Shown piece by piece: positions 1 to 8,015 of a DNA stretch of 64,000 bases. A program made the translations under genes and the position numbers. The notes beneath the pieces are model-generated. The model ran no database searches and had not been told where the DNA came from. It saw nothing but the letters and a program-made list of their open reading frames with translations. The first letter of the stretch is position 1, and every line of letters starts with the position of its first letter. This DNA comes from Zoogloea sp. (GTDB lineage Bacteria > Pseudomonadota > Gammaproteobacteria > Burkholderiales > Rhodocyclaceae): the NCBI RefSeq assembly GCF_023150065.1, contig NZ_JAKLLN010000022.1:1-64000 (forward strand), read 5' to 3'.

Positions 1-266
1 GGCTGGTGGGCGTCATCCACCGGGGTCGGCACGGCCACGATGATGAAGTCGGCCTCACTGATGATCTTCGGGTCGGTGCTGCAGGTGAGCTGCGTGGCGG
101 CCTTCAGGTCTTCGGTGCTCACCTCGCCGGTCGGGTCGATGAAACGGCCGTAGGACTCCACCTTCTCCACGGACAGGTCGAAACCGACGGTCTTCATCTT
201 CTTGCCGAATTCAACGGCGAGGGGCAGGCCAACGTAGCCGAGGCCGATTACTGCAATGGTAGTCAT
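1..266 (-). CDS. Nucleotide-sugar dehydrogenase, UDP-glucose/GDP-mannose dehydrogenase family (N-terminal part, cut by window edge)
   Basis: Only the first 88 or so residues are present; the gene runs off the left edge. The start ATG is followed at once by a dinucleotide-binding motif, VIGLGYVGLPLA, and then the stretch IIVAVPTPVD, both typical of NAD-dependent UDP-sugar 6-dehydrogenases of the TviB/WbpO/WecC type. These enzymes oxidise a UDP-HexNAc or UDP-hexose to the uronic acid form used in surface polysaccharides. It is the last visible gene of the polysaccharide locus, 135 bp after wbuB on the same strand. The substrate (UDP-GlcNAc, UDP-ManNAc or UDP-Glc) cannot be decided from this fragment. 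The family call is safe; the exact enzyme is open. Confidence 0.85.
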   Translation of the reverse strand, partial: MTTIAVIGLGYVGLPLAVEFGKKMKTVGFDLSVEKVESYGRFIDPTGEVSTEDLKAATQLTCSTDPKIISEADFIIVAVPTPVDDAHQ

Positions 267-401
267 AGGCTTGTAAAAAATGATTAAAAATAACGACTTG
301 GATCACTCTCCGGCCATTATCCCAGCCATTTCACTACCCTGCGAGCATTAAAGCCCCTGTGCCGTGAAGAAGGTCTGGCAGGCCCCCTTCATTTGAACCT
401 C

Positions 402-1586
402 TCAACGCGACAACGCCCGCACAATCTGCTCGACAGCCGCCCGCGACGAATACAAACGATCTGACAAAGCCGTTGCCCGATTTGCGGTAGCGACGGGATC
501 AAGCTCACACACGGCCTCGGCGAGCGCCTGAAACTCTGCCACCGAATCCCCCACATAGGCCTCGCCCACCTGCTCCTGGGCAATCAGCTCGGCCAGATCG
601 TTCCCCGCGTTGATTCTTGCCAAAACCGGCAGGCCCGCCTGCATGTAGGTCAGAAACTTGCCAGGCACATTATGGGTTTTGTGACGAGGGTCGAGCATGA
701 CCAGCCCGACGTGACACTGGGCGAGCAAACCCGGCACCTCCCGGGGTTCGATCTCGTCGTGAAAGACCACGTTGGTCAGGGCCTTTTCGGCCGCCAGCGC
801 CTTGAGCCGCGCCACGTCGCTACCGCGCCCTACAAACAAAAAGCCGATATCGGAACGAGCCTGCATGCCCTCGGCCAGCCCCAGCACCATATCCATGCCC
901 TGGGCTGCCCCCATGTTTCCGGCGTAGACAAAGATGCGGCGTCCGGCGAGAGGACTGCTGGAAACCTGAAACGAGCAGCCCGCGTTGGTGGCCGGTGCCA
1001 GCCAGTTCTGCAGCACTTCCAGCCGACGCCCCGGCAGCCCAGCCCATGCCTTGAAATAAGGCAGGCCCGCATGAGACTGGACCCCGATGATGTCTGCCGC
1101 CGAATACTGGATCTGCTCGAAGTATTTGAAGAAGCGATAAACCGCCCCCCGCCCCATCAAGCCCAGATCTACCGCCCATTCAGGAAAGATGTCGCGGATG
1201 ATCAGATAGCTCGGGCACCCGGCCTTCTTCTTGAGCCACGCCACAACGCTGCCAAAAAAGATGGTGGGTGAATACCAGATCACCGCATCCCATTTCACGT
1301 CCCGCAGGGTGCTGGCCGTCAGCCCACGGCGCACAAAATGGGACAAGAGCAGCTCGCCCAGCGTGCGCCGCACATACCCGGTATCGCGGGTTTGCATTGC
1401 CTTGACGCGGAGCACCTCCACGCCCTCCAGCCGGTCAAGCTTCCAGGGGCAGTCCAGACCTGCATCGGGCACGATCACGGTCATATCGTGCCCCTGCCGC
1501 AAAAACTCCTGGGAAAGATCCCTCAGCTGCACCGCACCCGAAGAACGCATAGGCGGATAAACGTCCGCAATCAAGGCAATACGCAT
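402..1586 (-). CDS. wbuB: GT4-family glycosyltransferase, WbuB-like (candidate L-FucNAc transferase)
   Basis: A GT-B fold glycosyltransferase of 394 residues. The N-terminal half opens with RIALIADVYPPMRSSGA, as in WcaI/WbuB-type enzymes. The C-terminal nucleotide-sugar domain has FVYAGNMGAAQGMDMVL and the acceptor-side motif VPGKFLTYMQAGLPVL. It follows fnlA-fnlB-fnlC with a 15-bp gap, the order known from E. coli O26-type clusters, where WbuB is the presumed transferase for L-FucNAc. The context therefore suggests it adds N-acetyl-L-fucosamine to the lipid-linked repeat unit on the cytoplasmic side. An in-frame TTG lies two codons upstream (1592); I prefer the ATG. The family is certain from sequence; the sugar is inferred from neighbours. 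Confidence 0.82.
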   Translation of the reverse strand: MRIALIADVYPPMRSSGAVQLRDLSQEFLRQGHDMTVIVPDAGLDCPWKLDRLEGVEVLRVKAMQTRDTGYVRRTLGELLLSHFVRRGLTASTLRDVKWDAVIWYSPTIFFGSVVAWLKKKAGCPSYLIIRDIFPEWAVDLGLMGRGAVYRFFKYFEQIQYSAADIIGVQSHAGLPYFKAWAGLPGRRLEVLQNWLAPATNAGCSFQVSSSPLAGRRIFVYAGNMGAAQGMDMVLGLAEGMQARSDIGFLFVGRGSDVARLKALAAEKALTNVVFHDEIEPREVPGLLAQCHVGLVMLDPRHKTHNVPGKFLTYMQAGLPVLARINAGNDLAELIAQEQVGEAYVGDSVAEFQALAEAVCELDPVATANRATALSDRLYSSRAAVEQIVRALSR

Positions 1587-1601
1587 CGACAAACAACCCT
1601 G

Positions 1602-2732
1602 TCAGTACTTCTTCCAAACCACGCGATTCACGTAGTCGGTGTAGCTGTGAATGATCCGCACCACCTTGTCGGACACGTTGGGCATGCTGTAATCGCCCAC
1701 CTGCCGCAGGATGCGGGTATCGCCCGAAGGCTGGTCTTCAAGGATGGTCAGCCCCTGCATGATGCGTTCGGTGTTCATGCCCGTCATCATCACTGCCGCC
1801 TCTTCCATGCCTTCGGGGCGCTCGTGGGCATCACGCAGATTGAGCGCCGGGAAGTTCATGATCGACGACTCTTCGTTGATCGTGCCGCTGTCCGACAGCA
1901 CCGCCTTGGCGGTGACCTGCAGCTTGTTGTAGTCCTTGAAGCCCAGAGGCTTGAGCAGCCGGACGAGCGGATGGAACCTGGCGCCCATGGCATCCACGCG
2001 CTTCTGGGTGCGAGGGTGCGTCGAGACGATCACCGGCATCTGGTACTTCTCGGCGATGGCATTGAGGCTGGCCACCAGATTGGTGAAGTTCTTGTCGGAA
2101 TCGATGTTCTCTTCCCGATGGGCGCTCACCACAAAGAACTCGCGCTCCTTGAGCTCCAGGCGCTGGAGCACGTCCGACGCATCGATACCTTCACGGTAGA
2201 AGTTGAGCACTTCAAACATCGGGCTGCCGGTCTTGATGACCATATCGGGGGGCAAGCCCTCACGCAGCAGGTAATCGCGGGCGATAGTGCTGTAGGTGAG
2301 GTTGATGTCGGCGGTGTGATCAACGATGCGGCGGTTGATCTCCTCGGGCACCCGCATGTCAAAGCAGCGGTTGCCGGCTTCCATGTGAAAGGTGGGGATC
2401 TTGCGGCGCTTGGCCGGCAGCACGGCTATGCAGCTGTTGGTATCGCCCAGCACCAGCAGGGCATCGGGCTTTTCATCCGCCAGCACCTTATCCACGGCAA
2501 TGATCACGTTGCCGATGGTCTCGGCGCCGGTGGCCCCCGCCGCATTCAAAAAGTGGTCGGGCTTGCGCACACCCAGATCGTCAAAAAAGATCTGGTTAAG
2601 CTCGTAGTCGTAGTTTTGCCCGGTATGCACCAGCACGTGCTCGCAATAGTCATCCAGCCGCGCCAGCACGCGGGACAGACGGATGATCTCGGGGCGCGTC
2701 CCTACAACGCTGACAACCTTCAACTTCTTCAC
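1602..2732 (-). CDS. fnlC: UDP-N-acetylglucosamine 2-epimerase family, FnlC/WbjD (last step of UDP-L-FucNAc synthesis)
   Basis: A 376-residue non-hydrolysing UDP-HexNAc 2-epimerase. Visible family motifs are GTRPEIIRLSRV at the N terminus, HTGQNYD, MEAGNRCFDMRVPEE and the nucleotide-binding SDSGTINEESS. Because it sits directly after fnlA and fnlB, it is better read as FnlC/WbjD/CapG, which converts UDP-2-acetamido-2,6-dideoxy-L-talose to UDP-L-FucNAc, than as WecB making UDP-ManNAc. The start is GTG, and its GTGA overlaps the fnlB stop codon by four bases, implying translational coupling. The sequence gives the epimerase family; the substrate comes from the intact fnlABC order. Confidence 0.9.
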   Translation of the reverse strand: MKKLKVVSVVGTRPEIIRLSRVLARLDDYCEHVLVHTGQNYDYELNQIFFDDLGVRKPDHFLNAAGATGAETIGNVIIAVDKVLADEKPDALLVLGDTNSCIAVLPAKRRKIPTFHMEAGNRCFDMRVPEEINRRIVDHTADINLTYSTIARDYLLREGLPPDMVIKTGSPMFEVLNFYREGIDASDVLQRLELKEREFFVVSAHREENIDSDKNFTNLVASLNAIAEKYQMPVIVSTHPRTQKRVDAMGARFHPLVRLLKPLGFKDYNKLQVTAKAVLSDSGTINEESSIMNFPALNLRDAHERPEGMEEAAVMMTGMNTERIMQGLTILEDQPSGDTRILRQVGDYSMPNVSDKVVRIIHSYTDYVNRVVWKKY

Positions 2733-3838
2733 GGATTCACCTTCCTGCCAACGGTATCGGGCTTCTCACGATCAAAGATCTCGTTGGCCCACAGCATGAC
2801 GATCATTTCATCGTCGCCAATATTGGTAATGTTGTGCGTCCAGCCAGGCACGGTCTCAACAATGCGGCCCTCGCCACCCTTGGTGACCAGCTCGTAGTGC
2901 TCGCCAGTCACGATGTGCCGGAAACCAAAATGCGCCGTGCCCTTGAGCACCATGAACTTTTCGGTCTTGGTGTGGTGATAGTGCTCGCCACGGGTTACAC
3001 CCGGATGTGACGTGAAATACGAAAACTGGCCGCAGTCCGGCGTCTTGAGCATCTCGACAAAATCGCCACGCGGGTCGGAATGCTTGACCACGCTGTAAGC
3101 AAACGCCTCGGGCGGCAGAAAGCTCAGGTAGGTGGAATACAGCGCCCGCACCAGGCCCGTGCCCACGCGGTCGGTAATCATCGAATCACGACTGGACGGA
3201 AAACCGCGGATGGTGTCCGCCACCTGACCCACGGTGGTGTCGTACTCAGGGCCTGCCGCCACAAACCCGCTGGGCGTGCCCGGCGCAAGCAGGGCCACAA
3301 AGGCCTCCACCACGTCGTCGATATACACCAGCTTGAGCGGTGCGGCGGGGTCGTTAACCTTGATCTCCAGCCCACGTGCGACGTTGTGGCAAAAGGTAGC
3401 CACCGCCGAGTTGTAATTGGGCTGCGACCACTTGCCAAACACATTGGTCAGCCGAAACACATAGGCAGGCGCCCCCGTACGCTGGCCATGCTGCAGCACG
3501 GCCTCTTCGGCCGCGCGCTTGCTCTGGCCATAAGGGTTGTCGAGTGCAGCCTGGGTGGACGACGACAGCACCACGGGCGCCTTGTTGCCCGATTCGGCCA
3601 ACAGCGCACACACCGCTTCGGTGAGCCCGGCATTGCCGGTCGCAAACTCGCTTACATCCTTGGGGCGATTGATTCCCGCCAGATGAAACACAAAGTCGGC
3701 CCCCTTGAGCGCCTCGCGCAAGTCGTCGTCGGACGACTCGAGGGTGATGCGTGCAATGTCGGTGTGGCCCAGCTCGCCAAGGCGAACCGAGAGGTTGCGG
3801 CCGATAAACCCGTCGGCCCCGGTAATGACAATACGCAT
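2729..3838 (-). CDS. fnlB: Bifunctional SDR/cupin enzyme FnlB/WbjC/CapF (UDP-L-FucNAc pathway)
   Basis: A 369-residue two-domain protein. The first two thirds form an NAD(P)-binding extended SDR domain starting with RIVITGADGFIGRNL. The last third is a cupin with the metal-site pattern GVTRGEHYHHTKTEKF. This is the fixed architecture of WbjC/Cap5F, which 3-epimerises and then reduces the product of FnlA to UDP-6-deoxy-L-talose-NAc. I chose ATG at 3838; a TTG two codons upstream (3844) is also open, but would abut the fnlA stop. The fnlA gap is 6 bp, and the fnlB stop overlaps the fnlC start, so the three genes are almost certainly co-translated. Confidence 0.92.
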   Translation of the reverse strand: MRIVITGADGFIGRNLSVRLGELGHTDIARITLESSDDDLREALKGADFVFHLAGINRPKDVSEFATGNAGLTEAVCALLAESGNKAPVVLSSSTQAALDNPYGQSKRAAEEAVLQHGQRTGAPAYVFRLTNVFGKWSQPNYNSAVATFCHNVARGLEIKVNDPAAPLKLVYIDDVVEAFVALLAPGTPSGFVAAGPEYDTTVGQVADTIRGFPSSRDSMITDRVGTGLVRALYSTYLSFLPPEAFAYSVVKHSDPRGDFVEMLKTPDCGQFSYFTSHPGVTRGEHYHHTKTEKFMVLKGTAHFGFRHIVTGEHYELVTKGGEGRIVETVPGWTHNITNIGDDEMIVMLWANEIFDREKPDTVGRKVNP

Positions 3839-3844
3839 GGCCAA

Positions 3845-4882
3845 TCAGTCCTGGGCTTCGGCGTGCTCGCCACGAGCGATCTTTTGCATGAAGTCGAGCT
3901 TGAGCAGCAGCTTGGTCATGCCTTCCACATCCAGACGCTCGGTGTTGTGGGACGTGTACTCCACCGCCTCGCTGATCTTCTGCTCGCCTTCGACAAAGTA
4001 CTTGTCGTAGTTGAGATCGCGGCCATCCGCCGGAACACGGAAATACCCCGGCAGATCCTCGGCACCAGCACGCTCTTCGCGGCTCAACAGAGCCTCATAG
4101 AGCTTTTCGCCATGGCGGGTGCCAATCACGCGCACCTCATGCTCGGGCTTCTTCATCAGGCCCAGGATCGACTGGGTGAGCACATCCACCGTGGCCGCCG
4201 GCGCCTTTTGCACAAAGATATCGCCATTGTTGCCATGCTCGAAGGCATACAGCACCAGATCCACCGCATCATCCAGCGTCATCATGAAGCGGGTCATGTT
4301 GGGGTCGGTAATGGTGATCGGCTTGCCATTGCGCACCTGATCCACAAACAGCGGAATCACCGAACCACGCGACGCCATGACGTTGCCGTAGCGCGTACCG
4401 CAAATCACCGTCCCGGTGCCTTCGAGGTTGCGGGACGCAGCCACCATCACCTTTTCCATCATCGCCTTGCTGATACCCATGGCGTTGATGGGGTACACCG
4501 CCTTGTCGGTGGAAAGGCAGACCACGCGCTTCACCTTGTTGGCAATGGCCGCCTCAATCATGTTCTCGGTGCCGAGCACATTGGTGCGCACCGCCTGCAT
4601 GGGGTGGAATTCGCACGACGGCACCTGCTTGAGGGCTGCCGCGTGAAACACGTAGTCCACACCCCGCATGGCAGTATTGACCGAGTGCGGGTCACGCACA
4701 TCGCCAATGTAGAACTTCAGCTTGTTGTTGTTGTAGAGCTTCCGCATGTCGTCCTGCTTCTTCTCGTCGCGGGAGAAGATGCGGATCTCACCGATATCGG
4801 TGTTGAGGAAACGGCGGAGGACGGCGTTACCGAAGGAACCGGTGCCGCCGGTAATCAACAAAACCTTGCCTTCAAAATTCAT
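3845..4882 (-). CDS. fnlA: UDP-GlcNAc 4,6-dehydratase/5-epimerase FnlA/WbjB/CapE
   Basis: A 345-residue short-form nucleotide-sugar dehydratase of the SDR family. It has the coenzyme motif LLITGGTGSFGNAVL, the RIFSRDEKKQDDMR stretch seen in FlaA1/CapE proteins, and the active-site segment INAMGISKAMMEKV, in which Met replaces the usual SDR tyrosine, as in inverting 4,6-dehydratases. It lacks the membrane-spanning N-terminal half of long WbpM/CapD forms, so it should be soluble. It carries out the first committed step from UDP-GlcNAc toward UDP-L-FucNAc. It starts the fnlABC block, 23 bp downstream of the GT2 gene and 6 bp ahead of fnlB. Confidence 0.93.
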   Translation of the reverse strand: MNFEGKVLLITGGTGSFGNAVLRRFLNTDIGEIRIFSRDEKKQDDMRKLYNNNKLKFYIGDVRDPHSVNTAMRGVDYVFHAAALKQVPSCEFHPMQAVRTNVLGTENMIEAAIANKVKRVVCLSTDKAVYPINAMGISKAMMEKVMVAASRNLEGTGTVICGTRYGNVMASRGSVIPLFVDQVRNGKPITITDPNMTRFMMTLDDAVDLVLYAFEHGNNGDIFVQKAPAATVDVLTQSILGLMKKPEHEVRVIGTRHGEKLYEALLSREERAGAEDLPGYFRVPADGRDLNYDKYFVEGEQKISEAVEYTSHNTERLDVEGMTKLLLKLDFMQKIARGEHAEAQD

Positions 4883-4905
4883 GATGAGCTCACAAAACTA
4901 GTTTA

Positions 4906-5706
4906 TCAATTCTTCTTTGCACTGGACTTATGCAGCCGACTCGCCACCGCTTGTCGATACATAATGGCCTCTGCTATCAGTCGATCGAGTGCATAAATGA
5001 CGCCAGCTCTCCCATCCATAAAGCCGCGACGCCAGAAAAAGCTGACGAACGGAACTGCGAATATAAGCAGAGGCCACCGCACCCTCAATTTATCCCGAGA
5101 GGACACTTTCCCTTCGACATATCTAGCAACGAGGTTATTGGCATAACGAAACTGAGACTGAAGGTAGCTGCTATAGCTCTTTCGGTCATCATGGATAAGC
5201 TTGTTTTTTACCCGGCCAACCTTGACCCCATCCGCCACCTTCTCGGCGTGACCAGTACTAACGAAACAGGCCTTTCCCGTTCGAAACAGAAAAACTTTCG
5301 GCGGGCACAATGAAGCGCGCTGCAACGCGACGCCCTCCGAGTACATCTCCACGACTGCATCAAGGATTCGCCAATCCTGATCAGCCCCTCTTAAAAGCTC
5401 TCCAATTTCATTCTGCAATGCACGGGAAACAACCATATCTGAATCAAGAACTATAACAAACCGATAGGCAGCGCCAATGGTCTCAACGATTTCGTTATAG
5501 GCATTGCAGTGATTGGAGTAGGTATACGCCTGTACTTCAGCGAACGAAAATCTTGAGACGATTTCAACTGTCTTGTCTGACGACCCCGAATCAAGGACAT
5601 GAACGGGCCAACCCGTGCCATCAAACGCACCAACTGAACGGGATATGTTCTCTTCTTCGTTCTTCGCAAGAATGAAAACACCAATCGGACTAACGTTCGC
5701 ACTCAC
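4906..5706 (-). CDS. Glycosyltransferase family 2 protein
   Basis: A GT-A fold transferase of about 266 residues. The N terminus reads GVFILAKNEEENISRSV, followed by VLDSGSSDKTVEI and the metal-site region VIVLDSDM. A hydrophobic stretch near the C terminus (LLIFAVPFVSFFW) may tether it to the membrane. The reading frame stays open to 5772, but that would overlap the upstream gene. I chose the GTG at 5706 because a GAGGGAGA Shine-Dalgarno lies about five bases before it and the conserved domain begins a few residues later. The gap to the preceding GT4 gene is then 17 bp. It probably adds one sugar of the repeat unit; donor and linkage are unknown. Base composition is lower in GC than the fnl genes next to it. 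Confidence 0.82.
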   Translation of the reverse strand: MSANVSPIGVFILAKNEEENISRSVGAFDGTGWPVHVLDSGSSDKTVEIVSRFSFAEVQAYTYSNHCNAYNEIVETIGAAYRFVIVLDSDMVVSRALQNEIGELLRGADQDWRILDAVVEMYSEGVALQRASLCPPKVFLFRTGKACFVSTGHAEKVADGVKVGRVKNKLIHDDRKSYSSYLQSQFRYANNLVARYVEGKVSSRDKLRVRWPLLIFAVPFVSFFWRRGFMDGRAGVIYALDRLIAEAIMYRQAVASRLHKSSAKKN

Positions 5707-5723
5707 AATCGTCTCCCTCAAAA

Positions 5724-6851
5724 CTAATCCAGTCGAACGCACGCAGGTCGATCTCCACGTCCCAAAACCCAAGAATATGTAGCCAACATTCTCTCTGCCA
5801 CGCTACTCCATGAAAACTCATCATTCATCCACTGCCGACCAGCGCTCCCCATCAGCGAGAGTTCCTCTCTAGGACATGCCATCGCCTGCCGCAACGCAGC
5901 CAACAATGGCTCTTCACCAATTTCTGGCCACCACCCAGCCCCCTTGCCAAGAACACCAGACCACGGCGCGCCTTGGCTCACAACAACAGGGACTCCACAT
6001 GCAAGCGCCTCCGCCACCGTCATTGCGAAATTCTCTGAGTGAGTCGGAAGAACATAGAGATCCGAGGCCTGATAGACGTTTAGCTTCTCAGCCCCATAAA
6101 CAGGGCCTGCAAATTCGACACGCGGCAGCGTCAGATTATTTGCAAGTGCTACAAGAGATCTCGCGGTTTCATTGTTATCCGGACCAACGATTTTAAGACT
6201 CCAATCCGGAAACTCCCTCGCCAAAGTTCTCCAAGCCTTCAACAAGAAATCGACACCCTTCACTGGGTGAAGCCGCCCCAGAAAAAGCAAAGTGCGCGCA
6301 GACGCGACCTTCCCTGGCTGAAGATCGGGAAGGTCTATCCCATTCGGAATAACAGCCACAGGCTGCCTATATCCCATACGCCGAATATCCTCATACTCAG
6401 CATCCGCTGTCGCATGAAAACAAGTCACATGTGTCATCGATGGCTTCTGAACCAACGGCCAGAAAAAACGCTTGACCTTCGATCCGCTTGAAAGAGCCCA
6501 AGAAGACAACGTTCCTCGGGGGGACACAATATAGGGAACCGTACTACGCTTGGTAGCCCAGCCAGGATACACATTAGGCATCATCCAAAGGCTGTGGTTG
6601 TGAACAATATCGGCTTTTCCGGAGACGACCTGCTCACGAAGCCACCTCCTCATTAACGGAGACCGCCCAAGTCTCGCAGGCCCGACCCCTTTCGGAAAAG
6701 AATGGACATACGATTTATGACCTTCACCACCAACAAGCGCGATATTGGAATCTACAGCAAGCTGGATGAGCGACTCACACAACCGAACGACAGAGTAACT
6801 CGGCCCAGAAGCCTCCTTATCTATGTCCGGCATGGAATGAATTATCTTCAA
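5724..6851 (-). CDS. Glycosyltransferase family 4 (GT-B fold)
   Basis: A 375-residue GT4 enzyme. Visible motifs are the N-terminal acceptor-domain start KIIHSMPDIDKEASGPSYS, the mid-protein YIVSPRGTLSSWAL, the donor-domain start FLGRLHPVKGVDFLL and the E-x7-E region HSENFAMTVAEALACGVPVV. The start appears to be TTG at 6851, with AAAGG about eight bases upstream; the next ATG (6833) would remove the conserved first strand. It lies in the polysaccharide locus between the CgeB-like transferase and the GT2 gene. It should act at the cytoplasmic face on an undecaprenyl-linked acceptor. The sugar transferred cannot be told from sequence. Confidence 0.85.
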   Translation of the reverse strand: MKIIHSMPDIDKEASGPSYSVVRLCESLIQLAVDSNIALVGGEGHKSYVHSFPKGVGPARLGRSPLMRRWLREQVVSGKADIVHNHSLWMMPNVYPGWATKRSTVPYIVSPRGTLSSWALSSGSKVKRFFWPLVQKPSMTHVTCFHATADAEYEDIRRMGYRQPVAVIPNGIDLPDLQPGKVASARTLLFLGRLHPVKGVDFLLKAWRTLAREFPDWSLKIVGPDNNETARSLVALANNLTLPRVEFAGPVYGAEKLNVYQASDLYVLPTHSENFAMTVAEALACGVPVVVSQGAPWSGVLGKGAGWWPEIGEEPLLAALRQAMACPREELSLMGSAGRQWMNDEFSWSSVAERMLATYSWVLGRGDRPACVRLD

Positions 6852-6918
6852 ACTAAGGACCTTTACTTAGAGCAAGCGCAGTTAGGAAACACAAAGAAAA
6901 TGCGAAAAACGGCACACA

Positions 6919-7992
6919 TCACCAAGCCAGCCGTGGCATTGGGAAGCCGCTTTCTTTCCCCGAAAGTGTGTTCAAAAGAAGGCTTAACCTATGCTCGTAA
7001 GTATGCTCCGCGTGCGCGCGCCGCAAAGCCGCCTCCCCAATACACTTTCGCTCCTCTGCGCGGGGCAACCAGTACTCCAACTTTTCCTTCAGGTCAGCCA
7101 TACCTCGAAAGGTCACAAGCTCTCTACCATCTTCAAATAGCTGCTCAACCCCGGGCCTCCAATCAACCATTTGAAACGCTCCGGCACCAGCAACCTCAAA
7201 GCAACGGACATTGACGCCCCACACTTCGCCGTAATGAAGATTATTAATTACAACCTTCGCTCCGCGAAACGCTCTAACTTTCTCGTGATCATAAACACCT
7301 CGCCCCTGATGCATGCTGGAAACTGCACCTGGCATCATCCAAAGGGGAGCTGGATTACCCCACAACTTCACATCATAGTCCGCCAGATGCTTCAAGCATG
7401 CAACACGCCAAGAATGTTGATTTCCCGCGGTTGTCACATCGCACTCATACTCAGAAAGATCGCCTAGATCACTCTCGGGAAGCCAATGCCTCCGTCGATT
7501 AAAGCACTCTGGAAGATAGTGCACTGGGCTTTTTAAAACATCACCGAGGGCATGGCGTATAAATGGATCTTTAAAAAACAATCCGTCGTAGCTCGAATTC
7601 ATGAAGAACCCCCGGTGGAAATTAACCATCGCATCGGGGAACCACATCGCGACTTTAGCTTTACTCAAACGCTTGAGTTCTTCAACCTCTCTCGGCCAAA
7701 GAAAATCATGACAAACAATAACAACGTCAAAAACTCCACTGCCGACAACATCCCAAAGATCATTCATGCGATGAGCGCGGACCGCAGGAATGCCATCTGT
7801 GGCGGAATACAACACGCCCTTTATCTGGTCAATTCTGTGCCAAACACGCCCCTTCCGCCTCCCGGACCTAAACCCGGGTTCAAAGCGTGAAGTCTTGCAA
7901 CCAAGAACTTCTAGCGTCTCGGAAATATGGACAGCAAATCCTTCTGCATAAAACTTACCTACCACCAAAACGCTCAGAGAGGGCTCAATCAT
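6919..7992 (-). CDS. CgeB-like glycosyltransferase
   Basis: About 357 residues. The C-terminal part has the signature of the CgeB/Glyco_trans_1_2 group: a VRCFEVAGAGAFQMVDWR segment, then VEQLFEDGRELVTF, and a final helix containing HTYEHRLSLLL. The N-terminal half starts SVLVVGKFYAEGFAVH and has the look of a Rossmann-type acceptor domain. I start it at ATG 7992, which has GGTGG a few bases upstream, rather than at 8010. It sits between the Wzy-like polymerase (23-bp gap) and a GT4 gene. It is probably a repeat-unit glycosyltransferase or a modifier of the nascent chain. Composition is low in GC like its neighbours, which fits an acquired serotype-specific block. Confidence 0.7.
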   Translation of the reverse strand: MIEPSLSVLVVGKFYAEGFAVHISETLEVLGCKTSRFEPGFRSGRRKGRVWHRIDQIKGVLYSATDGIPAVRAHRMNDLWDVVGSGVFDVVIVCHDFLWPREVEELKRLSKAKVAMWFPDAMVNFHRGFFMNSSYDGLFFKDPFIRHALGDVLKSPVHYLPECFNRRRHWLPESDLGDLSEYECDVTTAGNQHSWRVACLKHLADYDVKLWGNPAPLWMMPGAVSSMHQGRGVYDHEKVRAFRGAKVVINNLHYGEVWGVNVRCFEVAGAGAFQMVDWRPGVEQLFEDGRELVTFRGMADLKEKLEYWLPRAEERKCIGEAALRRAHAEHTYEHRLSLLLNTLSGKESGFPMPRLAW

Positions 7993-8015
7993 TTTGCCAC
8001 CAATATGCACATGCG

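Noticed and set aside
3080-4996. A 638-codon plus-strand open frame across fnlB and fnlA
   Set aside because: It spans two unambiguous genes on the other strand and is a His-rich shadow frame.
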